From assembly GCA_037074615.1 (NCBI GenBank), contig CM073520.1, positions 33,537,527 through 33,601,526 on the forward strand: a stretch of 64,000 nucleotides of DNA. The letters are read 5' to 3'. A program made the position numbers and the translations under genes. Every line of letters starts with the position of its first letter. The first letter of the stretch is position 1. A model generated the notes under the pieces. That model worked only from the letters and a program-made list of their open reading frames with translations, searched no databases and was not told where the DNA came from. Of the stretch, positions 34,401 through 45,534 are shown in pieces. This DNA comes from Leucaena leucocephala (taxonomy: Eukaryota > Streptophyta > Magnoliopsida > Fabales > Fabaceae).

Positions 34401-37400
34401 AGCCCGTCACTGCTAGATTTATGTGCTTTTCTCCTTTTTATTCTTCTAATTAGCAATTTCTTAAGCAAGATCCTTGGCTAAAGGTTTTTTTATGACTTAG
34501 GTCCTTGCCTATGTCTCTCAAGTTCACAAGGTTGTTCTTCCTGAGGACCTTATTGATCATGACATTCTGACACTTGAACAGGTATCAAAGTTAATATACA
34601 TGTAATATCCTCATTAGTAATTCCTTATTGTACTATTTGAAGTAGATTGTGTTTTAAAACATGTAGATGCTCCCCCCTTTCCCAAAAAAAAAAGCTGTGG
34701 ATTTTTCAATGTTAGTGATTTACCAAACCTTGTGAAGAAGTCCACCCTCACCTATTTTATTAATTTAGAAAGGAGCTTTCCAACATGCAGTCTTTGCTGG
34801 ACTGTATTTTGCTATTTGTGCTTATCTAGCATCAGTTCATTTCAAAGCATATTGGTTGCCATCCTACATCATTGATTTTGTAGAAATTTCAAATTTTCAT
34901 TGTAATTTAATTGTCTTTTAAGCACCTAATTTCAGCATTTGCATTTGTATGCTGAAATCAACAAATATATTTTTTTTCCTGGAAGATAATTGGCTGATTA
35001 TCTCAATAATGAAATTATATAGATATCTTATTAGTTATTTGCTATTTATTTTAATTGTGAAATTGTTTGCCACTTATTCGAGATTGTTCCAGATTGAAGG
35101 TAACATTGTCCGATGCCCAGACCCAGAATATGCAGAGAAGATGATAGCTGCTATTGATGCTGTCAGGGTGAAAGGTGATTCTGTTGGTGGAGTTGTTACA
35201 TGCATCGTGAGGAATTGTCCACGTGTAAATCTCTCTTCATCTTTTGTATCAAAGGGAAATGTCAGAGCAAGCTAATGAGTTTTCAAGCATGTTTAAACTT
35301 TTAAAAGATATAAAAAGATATCTTAAAGAAAATTTAGGAATTTTTTGTTGAGCTGATGTTGTGGGCCTACATTGTTTAAATACAAATATAATTATAGCAT
35401 AAATGAAAAATAATTGACATATTGATTTAGATTGAAAACCCCTATAGTCTTGCTTAATAATTGATTCGGAAATTCATAAATTACAGGCATGTGACTAAAA
35501 ACCTTCGAAAAGTCTGGAATAAAGTCGACTTTGGGCCTAAATTGGACCTGGACTTGCTTTGCCCTTTTCCATCCAGCAGAACTTAAGAGCTTTCCTTCCA
35601 TTTGTGGCATGTTTTATTACCCCTAATAGAAAATAAGTTATGATTCCCAAGTCCTTTGGCGTCTTCTGGCCCTAGTATTTGGTATTTTGATAACTTGCAT
35701 GATTCAGGAATGTCCCTGTCACATGTTTTTATTTGAAACATAAATGGATAGTGTCTTTAGAGGCTTAAAATAAAAATTGCCTTAATGTATATGCTTTCTT
35801 GCATGGCTGACACCTTATAAGAATTATCCTTTCAAGCTTATCTTTGTTTCAAATGTTGTGTCATGTAATTAAATTTATCTTCTACTTTTCCAAATGGAGA
35901 AGAACTGACATTACTATTTATCAGGGGCTTGGTTCACCTGTTTTTGACAAACTTGAAGCTGAAATGGGTAAAGCTGTCATGTCATTGCCTGCTACAAAGG
36001 GCTTCCAGTTCGGCAGTGGGTTTGCAGGTGGCTCAACTTTCTTATATTTCACTCTCATTTCCTTTGTCCTTTTAAGTTTACTGGCTTATCTGACCGAATA
36101 GACTCTAGTTTAGTAATTTCCTTCTGTACTTGTATCATAGGCATTCTGATGGCTTAATGAAACCATTACAGGGACTTTTTTGACTGGAAGTGAACACAAT
36201 GATGAGTTCTTTATAGATCAACATGGAAAGATGAGAACAAGAACAAACCGCTCTGGTGGGATTCAGGTATGTCTTATGTTTCATAATTTCTTGTGTTGTT
36301 TCTGTGTGCAATATGATGGTCATGTAATAATATATGCCTTGCTAATATATTATCTGTATTGACAATTAGGGTGGAATTTCCAACGGGGAGATTATAAATA
36401 TGAGAATAGCTTTCAAGCCAACATCTACCATTGGAGTAAGCCAACTATTTGTTTTTTCTGTACTTGTGAATCTTATCTCACTCCCCTCACCTGACATTAG
36501 GGTACAAATTCATACTCGTAAACATAAATGTGCACAAGGCTATTAGGAGAGTTAGTAGAAATGGGTCTGGGTCTAGCAAGAATTTAGTTTGATAGAAATT
36601 TCAACCATGCTTTTGACTTGCATAGACGAAACGCCACATTAGAAGAGTTTGTAATTTTCTTTATCAATTCATTTATGCCATAATTGACTTACTTTTTCCA
36701 CTGGGATTGAAGATCTGTTTTGAGCAATGCATTAGTATTATTTTGTCTCACTAGTTATGGGACCATACCATAAATGATCATACCAATTATCATCTGTGTT
36801 TAAATTTTTATTTAAACGTTCACTTTAGAGATTCCAATTTTCAGTTATAACTTCTATTGTATTTTGTAAATAAATAAAGTGGCAACAGCCTATAGGCAAT
36901 AAAATGGAAACAAAAGAAGCCATTTCTAACCCTTCTTCCTTCCCAATTTTTTTTAGCTGTGTGGGTGGTTTCTTCTATATATCATTTTGTACTGTCCTAA
37001 ACATGTGATAGGAAATGTGACACCTTTTGACACTTGTGCAGAAAAAACAGCATACAGTGACCAGAGATAAGAAAGAAACAGAGCTAATAGCCCGTGGTCG
37101 CCATGATCCTTGTGTTGTCCCAAGAGGTAAATAAGTGTCTTGTTTCATCCTTCCAGTCGGATTAATCTTTCTACACTTTTAATTTTTAATTTTTTATATT
37201 TTCTTTATATAACAAAAATAAGTTATTAAAGCTGCTAAGACAGCCCAGGATTGCTGAAAGGTGAGTTATCACTTGATCTGAAAGGGCAAATAATTTTTTA
37301 CCCTGGTGAAATAGTATGCTCTTTAATCTCTCATATAAGAGTTAGATAACTAATTTGTAGATATTAAGAAAATTAGTTAAGTTATTTGTGACAAATGTGT

Positions 37401-37833
37401 TAGTTTTCATAGAATACAATTTCTAATCAGGTACATTGTGACCAACCCTTGATAAAAAAAACCCTTGTTATATGCAATCAATAGGGGATGTTTTGAGGAA
37501 AAAATTATAAATTTGGGAGATAAAGTAGATTGAGGTCTTATATTTAGGATCAAAATATACCTCTTGTCTAGATCTTATTTTTAGGACCAGAGTTTTGGAT
37601 TTGTAACATGACATATTTTCACCTTTTTTTATCAGAGAAAATGCGCTTTCTGATACATTGTTTAATGGACTGTTAATGCAGCTGTACCCATGGTAGAAGC
37701 AGTGGTAGCTTTGGTTCTTGTGGATCAATTGATGGCACAATATGCACAATGTAATCTGTTTCCTGTCAACCCTGACTTGCAAGAACCCTTATTGCCCGTG
37801 TTGGAGCCAGAGCCAGCCGAATTATCTTTTTGA
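31484..37833 (+). CDS. CS: Chorismate synthase, plastidial
   Basis: It eliminates phosphate from EPSP to give chorismate, the last shikimate-pathway step, using reduced FMN; plant enzymes are plastidial. The 13 exons are 31484-31610, 32013-32163, 32287-32363, 32445-32503, 33025-33108, 33234-33326, 34501-34581, 35093-35224, 35925-36027, 36172-36266, 36370-36435, 37042-37126 and 37682-37833. They join in frame to 434 aa, near the 436 aa of Arabidopsis. The first ~45 residues are Ser-rich and look like a transit peptide. All three family signatures are intact: GESHGGGVG with IDGCPP (61-76), RSSARETIGRVASGA in exon 6, and RSGGIQGGISNGEI (329-342). RGRHDPCVVPRAVPMVEA is also present. The ATG follows a CT-rich leader and has no competing in-frame ATG. 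A truncated duplicate lies upstream (28454-29874), and the chorismate-using enzyme ADCS is the next intact gene upstream, same strand. Confidence 0.97.
33770..34020. other. LTR-like fragment in intron 6 of chorismate synthase
   Basis: Within the largest intron (33327-34500, 1174 bp), the stretch with ACTGTTAGTTAAGATTTAAG, CACCTATAAATAGAAGTGTA and a long TCTCTCT tract resembles the promoter and R region of a plant Copia-type LTR. No second LTR, PBS or ORF is visible, so a solo or partial LTR is only a suggestion. Confidence 0.25.
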
Positions 37834-38026
37834 AAGATGGGGAAAGTGTATCATAAATTTTCAGTTATGGTCAGTAGTATTTAGTTGTGAAAGAAATAGT
37901 TCTTTCAGTGAGACTTGCCAAGTTCTCGGAATTTCTCTCTCTCTTAAGTCTTCCTTTTTTTTTTTTCATTACAGTGACAGATTTAATTTTGGTTGTGCTA
38001 TATGTCATTCATGTTGTCAATATATT

Positions 38027-38032
38027 AATAAA
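38027..38032 (+). terminator. Poly(A) signal of chorismate synthase
   Basis: AATAAA 194 bases after the stop codon. Identified by motif and position only. Confidence 0.45.
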
Positions 38033-38599
38033 CGACTAGATTAACATGGTTGCTAAATGTGTCAAGGAGCTTGTAATTCGCGTGTTTGTAGTTGTTTTGT
38101 TGTGGACATGATGTCAAAAGTTTGATTTCAACATGCTCCTTTCCTAATCTTCAACTCCCAGTGATCGGATTATGGTATTGCAAAGGTTTTTAAATTGTGT
38201 TTGTTCGAGTTCGTAATTTATCTTATACTACATACAATACAAGCAAGGGGAAGCAATGGAATTTGCTCAAATGTGTAGTTTATATGATTATTTATTATAA
38301 GATTAATTTAATCAAGTTATATTTTTTACCCAAAAAAATCAGCCGATCTCTCTATGTTTTTTTTAGTTGCCCATTTAGTTTATGAAAGTTTTATTTTAAT
38401 TATATTTAGATTTAATTTATGTTATATATTTAATTATGGTGGATGGATATTTTAACAGAGATTAAGACTGTCTGATTGAATTCTTTAGAAGAGTACTGTA
38501 ATTCCGGATTCAATATCGGGGCCCAATGAATGCTGGGGCCTATTGGTTATGTTATGTTTAGCTTAGGTTGAGAGAATAGATTTTGTATAAAAAATAATT
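38033..38599. other. Intergenic DNA downstream of chorismate synthase
   Basis: AT-rich, no gene recognised. The stretch 38515-38580 may be the left terminus of the fold-back element that follows. Confidence 0.4.
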
Positions 38600-39510
38600 T
38601 TAAAAAAAATAAAATAATTTTTTCAAGTGCATTTAGTATTTTAAAATATTTTCTCAATTGTGTCAAATGTCCTAAAGTTATTTATGGTGCATTTTATGTT
38701 TTCTTATATGCGCCTATTGTTTTAAAGTATTTTTTCATATGTGTTCAAAGTTCTAAAGTAATTTATAGTGCAATTTCACCCTCAGTATTTAAAATAATAT
38801 AATCTCATCAACATTAATAAAATCATTAATTTTGACTATTAAATGATAATTTAGTTCCATTTGGACCCCAAAAAGCTAATTTAGCAAGATAACTCTGGTG
38901 AATTTCTTTAGTGTCAATGCTTTCTTTTTTCTTATTCTCACTCCTTCAACCCTTCATTCTATCTCATGCTATTTCCCTTCTTCCTTTCAACTCATAATTT
39001 TTTTTATCAGATATCGATAAATAATATAAAAATAAGAGAAATGTTAATTTCTATTCCAGAATTTTGAACAATATACAAAGAAAGTAATTAATTATTTTAC
39101 TTGATGGCTAGAAATGTACAACGAATAAGAAGAAGAAAAAAGTTTGAACACAATAAAAAGAAGACCATGGATTATTTTAACTATCTATAGACATTGAACA
39201 ATCTAGAAAAACAAATAAGGAATAAAGTATTATATATCTTAGGGCACTAGGTGCATCTAAGAAAATATTTTAAGGTATTGAGCATATCTCAAATTACTTT
39301 AGGACATTAGGTGCATTGGGAAAAATACTTTAAAGGCTTTAGACGCACATAAAAAAATATTTTAAGATATTAGGCATATCATAAATTACTTTAAAATACT
39401 ATACACATATGATAAAATATTTTAGAGCACTAAGTGAACTATAAATTATTTTATAACATTAAGCACATCTGAAAAAAATACTTTAGAGTATTAGGCACAA
39501 TTTAACCCTA
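38600..39510. mobile_element. Fold-back element with inverted ~30-bp tandem-repeat arms
   Basis: The right arm (about 39236-39500) is an array of about nine imperfect ~30-bp units, each with AAATA(T/C)TTTA or AATTACTTTA followed by ACATTAGGTGCAT-like sequence. The left arm (about 38620-38780) holds about five units of the same repeat in reverse orientation (GCACCTAATG-type motifs read as TGCATTTAGTATTTTAAAAT and similar). The arms flank about 450 bp of unrelated AT- and CT-rich DNA without an ORF. Long inverted arms built from subrepeats are the hallmark of Foldback-type transposons. Terminal bases and target duplication are not resolved. Confidence 0.7.
39236..39500. repeat. Minisatellite, ~30-bp units (right arm of the fold-back)
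   Basis: About nine diverged units share the skeleton A-rich / TACTTTAGG-type / ATTAGGTGCAT-type. Units vary from 27 to 33 bp. The inverted counterpart is at about 38620-38780. Confidence 0.75.
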
Positions 39511-39784
39511 ACATAAAATGTTTTATAACATCACAGTAGATCATCTTTCTATACAACTGATATTATTATTATGTGCCTAAAAGTGATTATAAATTAACAA
39601 TTAGACAATAAATAAAATATACTATTTATGCTAAAGTATATCAGATATGGCTTTTTGTTTAAAAAATATTAGGTGGCCCTTATAAATTATCACATTTCTC
39701 TGGCACCCTAAAGCTTAAGCCACCTCTTCTCTGTTTTTTTTCTTTTTTTTTAAAAAGGCAAAAGCCTAAGACAAATAAAAGACT

Positions 39785-40128
39785 AAATCAAAGGGGATTG
39801 CTTTGCTAACGCATCAGCCAGACCATTGCATTCTCTTGATCTAAACTGTATTATAACCTTCTACCTAAATGCTAAAACTATCTTGATCTCTAGTATTGTG
39901 GTAGAGCATATAGCCTTAATACCAACAGCATCTGATAAAGAATCAACTAGTATTTTGTTGTCAGATTCTAGGGCATTCCCAAGCCTCATAAGCACTGCAA
40001 ATACCTATATAGTGAGAAAAACCAACAATCCAGTTCCCACCATTATCACACACAACTCCATCACAGGCTACATACGTTGAGAGGACATTAATTTTGCACC
40101 ATCTACATTCAACTTAAAAACATTATGA
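39785..40128 (-). pseudogene. RNase H-like domain of the LINE (decayed)
   Basis: The motif order N-V-D-G-A, E-S-D-N-K and A-D-A-L-A-K is that of the RVT_3/RNase H domain found at the C-terminus of many plant LINEs and related proteins. At least one frameshift and several stops interrupt it. Confidence 0.75.
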
Positions 40129-40139
40129 AGTACTAACAT

Positions 40140-40285
40140 AAAGTTAGTTTAGCGGTATAAGACCCTACTATATCTTTCTATGTCTCGAGTTCAATTCTTA
40201 GAGAAGATAATTATGTTAAGAAGGATAACTATAAACCTTAAAAATAGATATTTAATAATATGATACAATTAATAGTATAAAAAAA
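40140..40285 (+). mobile_element. SINE-like insertion within the LINE
   Basis: An A-box-like segment (AGTTTAGCGGTATAAGACC) is followed about 30 bases later by a B-box-like GAGTTCAATTCTTAG, then an AT-rich body ending in an A-rich tail near 40280. It falls between the RNase H and zf-RVT parts of the LINE, where such a sequence is unexpected. This fits a tRNA-derived SINE inserted into the LINE. Target duplication not found. Confidence 0.45.
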
Positions 40286-41640
40286 ATATTAAGTGGTTTT
40301 TGCCAAACCATAGGCTTGTCATTAACACTTTATTTGGTCTCTGTAACTTGATCTCCTTTGAATATAAAAATTGTGGCGAATATTAAGAATAACAAATCCT
40401 CCATTGCCATAATTTCCATGTTGCTAAGCTCCAAGTAAGATTCCAACCTTGACTCAATCCTTCACCAAGGTTTCTTTTCAGATTCATATCTACCCAATTT
40501 ATAAGAGATGCTAAGAAAAATATCTGATGAGCAGAAGGCGGCTTTACAAGCAGCAGCCATAACCTCTTTGCATTGGACCAGCCACATAACGAAGAGCACT
40601 GAGACCACTTACTCCTCCACGTGTTAGTAGCTAATTTATTTTGCAAGACCAGCCATATGAAATATCTAATTCTTTCTGCCCCTTTCCACTTCCATATAAG
40701 TTTATAAGTGGACTTGAGTCGAGATTCTGTTGAAGGATATGGTAGGCACTTTTAATGAAGAATCTACCACCATCAACAATAATAACAACAAGTCTTATTT
40801 CACTATATGAAGTCGGCTTTATAGATCACATGATACTATTGTGCTTTATCAAAACTTAAATTCTAAGATAAGTTATTAACTAAAATCCTACTCAACAATA
40901 TGTTGGAGTATTCTCTTTTGTCTTTCTCTACACTCTTTTAAAACCCAACATTCACTACTATAAAATATTGTTGATCTTCTATCAATATGACAGAACTTTT
41001 ATTTGATTTTATCAGGTACTTTTCGGTACACCATTAGGTGATAATCGCCAAGTAATAATGTCATTACCCCTTTGCGGCATCGGAGGTATGATAGCAAGAA
41101 GTCATCGAATTATCTCATGCTGTACCCAGCCATTGAGTCTAGCGAAGTCCCATGTCCCATTGCTCACCCAATCAGCACCCATAGAAGACTCCTCTGTACT
41201 TGTAAGAGGCCTTGAGCAAAGAACTTTATACACGTGCCATCCCTTATCCTCCACCTGGTTCCCTCTTCAATAATATCCTTCAGTTAGATATAATTCCATA
41301 ACTGTGGGTCTCCTGCCATAGCTGTTAGAAAATTTTCTTCTTGTTTGAACATATATACTGCCGCACATCTGCCCATAGACCCTTAGTCCCTGTGACAAGC
41401 TTCCAAGCAAGTTTAGTGCTACATGCTCTATTATTTACTGATTGCAACTTCTTAAAGCCAAGACCACCATAATCTTTCGGCCTCGTTAATTTCTCCCATC
41501 CAACACAGGATGATATCCTCTTCCACCTTTTCTCTTTCTTGTTTCTGGTAAATCACATAGAATACAGGTACCAGGAAAAAATATCTGTCTGTGTGACCAA
41601 GTTATTTTATTTGTTCAATAACCGCAGTTTACCATGTGAT

Positions 41641-42010
41641 TGATCATAGACAACAGTTAGTGCCAAACCAACATCGTTGTTGTAGAAAAAACTTGCACAT
41701 CTGCACTTGGGTGACATAAGTAACGCCACTTCATTTTACAGAATAATCTGAAGAATAGCTAAATGTTTCAAAAGGTATCACAGAAGATCTCCAAATAAGC
41801 AATACAAATCATATATCACTACAGACATAAATTAATACATAGCGTTCAAGCAGGATGAGCTACCATATGTTCCATCATATTAAGTAGTTAATGGAGTTGA
41901 ACATCACTGTTATTGAAGTTAAAATTTTGAGAAAGAACCAACAGTGTCATAACACCAAGCCAATAAACATCTATACAGACTAACTATAAATAAAATAGCC
42001 CAAACAAAAT
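41641..42010. other. Unassigned DNA between the LINE and a coding-like remnant
   Basis: Moderately AT-rich. No ORF or repeat relation recognised. It may include the missing 5' end of the LINE insertion. Confidence 0.35.
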
Positions 42011-42334
42011 ATTGAAATTATGAATATGTAGGTTTATAAATTCCTCTAGAAGTCTGTTTCTCCACTTTTCTGTCATCCGCATTTGATTTTTGCTCACTAT
42101 AGGATGGAAGCTTTGCTATCAAAGTTTCAAGCGAGAGCTACCTCCTCGACAATGGCAACATATATCATCCTCACCAAGAGTTATATTATATTCACTCATT
42201 TTTTTTCGCCAATTCTTTTTGTCTCCTAAATAAATACACAAGAGATCCAGCCTGCTTCCATTTGTATCAAATGTATCCTGCATGGCCTCATGTGCTGATG
42301 AAAACAGATCCAACATAGGCACTACTATGGATGA
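42011..42334 (-). pseudogene. Unassigned coding-like remnant
   Basis: The minus strand reads PMLDLFSSAHEAMQDTFDTNG, then SRLDLLCIYLGDKKNWRKKM and SEYNITLGEDDICCHCRGG (about 42320-42130). It is preceded by a good acceptor-like TTTCTTTCATCCATAG (complement of about 42335-42350). In another frame, directly downstream, an open stretch (ETLIAKLPSYSEQKSNADDR, then KVEKQTSRGIYKPTYS and a stop, about 42128-42015) follows. The composition is protein-like rather than low-complexity, and the frame change suggests a frameshift or a small unrecognised intron. I do not recognise the family. It may be the 3' exons of a decayed or captured gene. Confidence 0.35.
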
Positions 42335-42350
42335 AAGAAATCATGTGACA

Positions 42351-45030
42351 ACTGGACAATTGCTATTTCTAATTCTTTATCTCATAATTAGGTATCAATC
42401 TCAATTTTTCTATGTAAACAGGCATCGAAATCAAGCATCAAAACAGCATTGATAATTAATGTTTATAAATAAAAAAATTTGAAGTACTTTTTTTAATTAT
42501 TGGCACTGAAAACTATTTATTTAATGAAAATCTCACATGTACAATCAATATAAAAAATTGAAGAAAAAATTATACATTTAAAACTAAAATAAATACGTTC
42601 ACTAACTGTTATATTTAAAAGCGGGTAAAGTATTATATATTGATATATTAATATGGATGGTACTATATATTGAGAGCTAAGAACTTTTGCTTGATTCATC
42701 ATAATATATTTAATTTATACACAATAGATAACATGCTTTATCATATTTTTGTGGATGACATTCATAAGAAAATAAAATTTAATTTTTTTAGACAAATATA
42801 TCATGAGGGGATTAGCTAAAGCTAATCCATGACCTATGAACAACCATATAATTGAAGGCTTGTCATATCATTCTCAGCATCAAAATCAAATCATTAAAGA
42901 GAGTTAGTTTGAGGATTATTAAAAAGCCTTGGAGAGAAAATTAGTCATTATCATGGTAAATTACTATTAATCAATAATAGCAAAGTCATGTTTGGGGCCC
43001 TATAAATGTCCTGATCCTACAAAGAATGGGGATAATGGAGAAAGGGATATCCCAAAAGACAAGAACATAAGGCAAGGAATGGCAAATTATTAAAAGAAAA
43101 AGGAAAATATATACAAAAAAATGGTGATAAATGATATTCCAATAATTATAAAAGTTTTGTAATATAACATAATAATAGGTAGGGAAGTTGGAAATGACAA
43201 GGATATAATCCAAATTAAGACAATTAGGCATTATGAAGGTTGTGACACATACCAAACAAAGCAATACCATTTTAATATCACAACATTTGGAGCCTCTTTT
43301 TCTTTTTTTGGTTTTTTTTTTTAAAAAAAATTCTATAAAAAAAATTCTCAAGGAATATATCTATGTTGGTTAGCAAGTGGGTACAGAAAAAAGGACAAAA
43401 ATGAAGCATGCCCTCTATTATTTTGTCAATAAACAAAGACTTGGTACCCGCAATTCAAAGACTTTGAGCAAACCCTAATTAATGATCTGGTAACCAAAAA
43501 CCCTAATTAATGAACACACGTATACATCTTAACTACTAATTAATTCATAAGAAGGGAATCTCTCCCTCACTACGCTTTCTCTCGCCAACAAAATATTTTC
43601 TTCCTAAAAACGTTGATAAATTAATTTAAGTACGAATAATAATTGCAAGCTGCCAAACGGGGATGAAAAATAATTAAAGAGGAAAAAAGATGTGAAGAAA
43701 AATCCAGAAAATTGGGGAGGAAAGGAATATGCATGAATAAATCTTCAATCATTATGAGTGCGTCTGATTATTAGTAGAGATAGAGAGCAAATTAAGGAAT
43801 GATTAATTAATAAAGGACGATATCAGGAAAAAAATTAAAAATAAAAAGTAGCTTTTTTTCTTTTGTGAGATTAAGACGGATAAAAAGATGAGATTACAGG
43901 GCATGGGTTTGTGTTTATTTTATATGTTTATACCTCAAAAGTTTTTTTTATACAATATTTTTTAGAAAGGGGTTGAGCTCACCCATGATTTAAAAATAAT
44001 GCAAAATCTCTCTTCCTTTAATGTGATATTAATATTAAGTAAAATGAGCTATCGCTTATTTTTAGTCATAAATTTAGATATTCAGAAATTATGATGTCTC
44101 CTTAAGTGTCGCGATTAAAACTATAATAAAATAATATTTTTTAAATATTAAATATATTTTAAATAATAATATATATTACATATTCACCCCCTCAAAAGTG
44201 ATAAAGTAAGGGGACACTTCACGTCAAATTCAAACCTTTGTTAAAATATTTTCACTGTAGAATATGCTTTCATTCAATTCCTTCTTGCCTGCATGTGAAC
44301 ACTTGGTAGGGTCATCATTAACGGTCTATTATTCATTCCACTTTCAATTGAACAATGACAAATGGCTTAAGAATACTTCTTAACTCTCAGATTATTGGAG
44401 TTTATTTCGGTTTGTTCATATACTAATGAGTATGAGATGTTCTATTATTAAGTGTGTATATCTTACTGGGTATTGTAGGATTCAATTGAAAGTACGTAAT
44501 TCCAAATGGGACTTGAGATGTGAATGAAAGGGTGATATTGTAATTTCATTAAATTGCTTTGAACGTTTGAAGGAATGGGAACCATATAGCATGTAAAGTG
44601 GAATGGGTCTGAACTTTTAATAGCAACCAACCAAACAAGCAGAATTGTGAATAAAGTAGTAGCCGTTTTGTGGAAACTTTGGGAGAGAATTGAGATTTCA
44701 CATTTTGGGGTCCAATCCCATTAAAAAGCAAAGCAGTGCAATGGCATAGAGAAGTCCACGCCCACACGTACCTTTGATTATGGAGGGACAGAGTGACACA
44801 ACTACCCTCTCCAGTCCCCACTCTTCTTTCATTACTCACCCATCCTTCCCTTCTTTTTTTTCCCCTCTTTTTGTTATTTATTTTAAACACCAATATCTTA
44901 AGGGAAAATTGGGGGGAAATCCCCAATTGAAAACTTATTTAAGAAATGGTCCCCTAGAATTATGTGAAGCACTGAGATCCTTAAGGAGAAATAAATAAAC
45001 ATATGAAATGGCCATACCGCCCATGGAATC
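42351..45030. other. AT-rich intergenic DNA
   Basis: No gene supported. Candidate frames (42517-42702, 42986-43351, 44549-44926) are low-complexity and lack family features. A dispersed repeat at about 43975-44195 is annotated separately. Confidence 0.5.
43975..44195. repeat. Dispersed repeat, copy 1 (pair with 55.8 kb)
   Basis: Landmarks AATCTCT(C/T)TTC, GATATTAATATTA, ATAAATTTAGATATT, TCT(C/T)CTTAAGTG, ATAATAAAATAATATTTTTT and AATATATTTTAAATAAT follow in the same order and spacing as at about 55790-55965. Non-coding and of unknown class. Confidence 0.6.
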
Positions 45031-45034
45031 TTCC

Positions 45035-45152
45035 CCTTGTGCAATCCACGTCTTCCTTTATCTGCAGTACATCCTCCCTATGTGCAATACATCTTTCCTT
45101 GTGTGCAATTGATTAACTTCCCTTATGTGCAATACATCTTTCCTTATGTGTA
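45035..45152. repeat. Short imperfect tandem repeat, period about 43 bp
   Basis: TATGTGCAATACATCTTTCC occurs at about 45079 and again at about 45124, with a more diverged unit (TTGTGCAATCCACGTCTTCC) at about 45038. Non-coding. Confidence 0.6.
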
Positions 45153-45162
45153 AATTAATTCT

Positions 45163-45315
45163 TAATAAAAAAATACTACTTGAATTTTAAAATTCTAAAT
45201 AAAAAATTCTTACAAAAACGTAATGTTATTTTTTTTATCAAATATAGTCAATAACCATTAAAATATAGGGAATAAAATTAATTTAGAAATTTAAAATTTA
45301 AAATTCAAAGTGATT
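45163..45315. mobile_element. Small MITE of the ~160-bp family (copy 2)
   Basis: The left end carries AAATACTACTTGAATTTTAA. The right side is the inverted counterpart (TTTAAAATTTAAAATTCAAA). The centre has the shared landmark AGTCAATAACCATTAAAATA. Compare 12160, 47430 and 55315. The right terminal ~15 bp look eroded. Confidence 0.6.
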
Positions 45316-45430
45316 TAGAAACTCTTCTATCTATTTCTCTCTTGAAAACCAAAAAGTGAACATTAAAAAAGATTGTGGAGGATTGCTTGTAGCAGAAGCA
45401 AATTAACCGTACGGTACGGATATGAACACT

Positions 45431-45534
45431 GTAGATCCAAGGGTCAACACTCATAAGGGCCATAAGAGTTACACTTTATAAATGCAAAGTTATATGTTCA
45501 ATCTTTGTCTCTCTAATTAAAAAAAAAAATTGTC
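45431..45534 (+). mobile_element. SINE-like element with A-tail
   Basis: The body is short and ends GTTCAATCTTTGTCTCTCTA, ATT and an A-run. The tail string TGTCTCTCTAATT plus A-run is also found at about 30448-30475, and TTATAAAT(A/G) occurs upstream in both. The B-box-like GTTCAATC fits a tRNA-derived head. Limits are approximate. Confidence 0.4.

Larger units (their letters stand above)
39730..41640 (-). mobile_element. 5'-truncated L1-type LINE remnant
   Basis: Reading the minus strand from about 41560 downward gives pieces of a plant LINE ORF2 C-terminal region. In order: WEKLTRPKDYGGLGFKKLQS..NRAC..KLAWKL (about 41510-41390), RWRIRDGTCIKF (about 41260), WDFARLNGWVQHEIIR..IPPMPQRGNDIITWRLSPNG (about 41180-41040), then a zinc-binding zf-RVT-like segment (IERIRYFIWLVLQNKLATN, about 40690-40620). 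Last comes an RNase H-like domain (FKLNVDGA.., ..ALESDNKILVDSL.., ..CNGLADALAKQ; about 40125-39790). Several frameshifts and stops break it. The endonuclease and reverse transcriptase are absent, so it is a 5'-truncated dead copy. A T-rich stretch at 39731-39750 on the plus strand is its poly(A) tail. A SINE-like piece interrupts it at about 40140-40285. The 5' boundary and target duplication were not found. Confidence 0.85.

Noticed and set aside
39236..39500. CRISPR-like repeat array
   Set aside because: The ~30-bp units are directly adjacent without spacers, are imperfect, have inverted partners and lie in plant DNA.
44549..44998. Overlapping frames of 125 and 74 aa
   Set aside because: They are on opposite strands, of low complexity, and no domain is recognisable.
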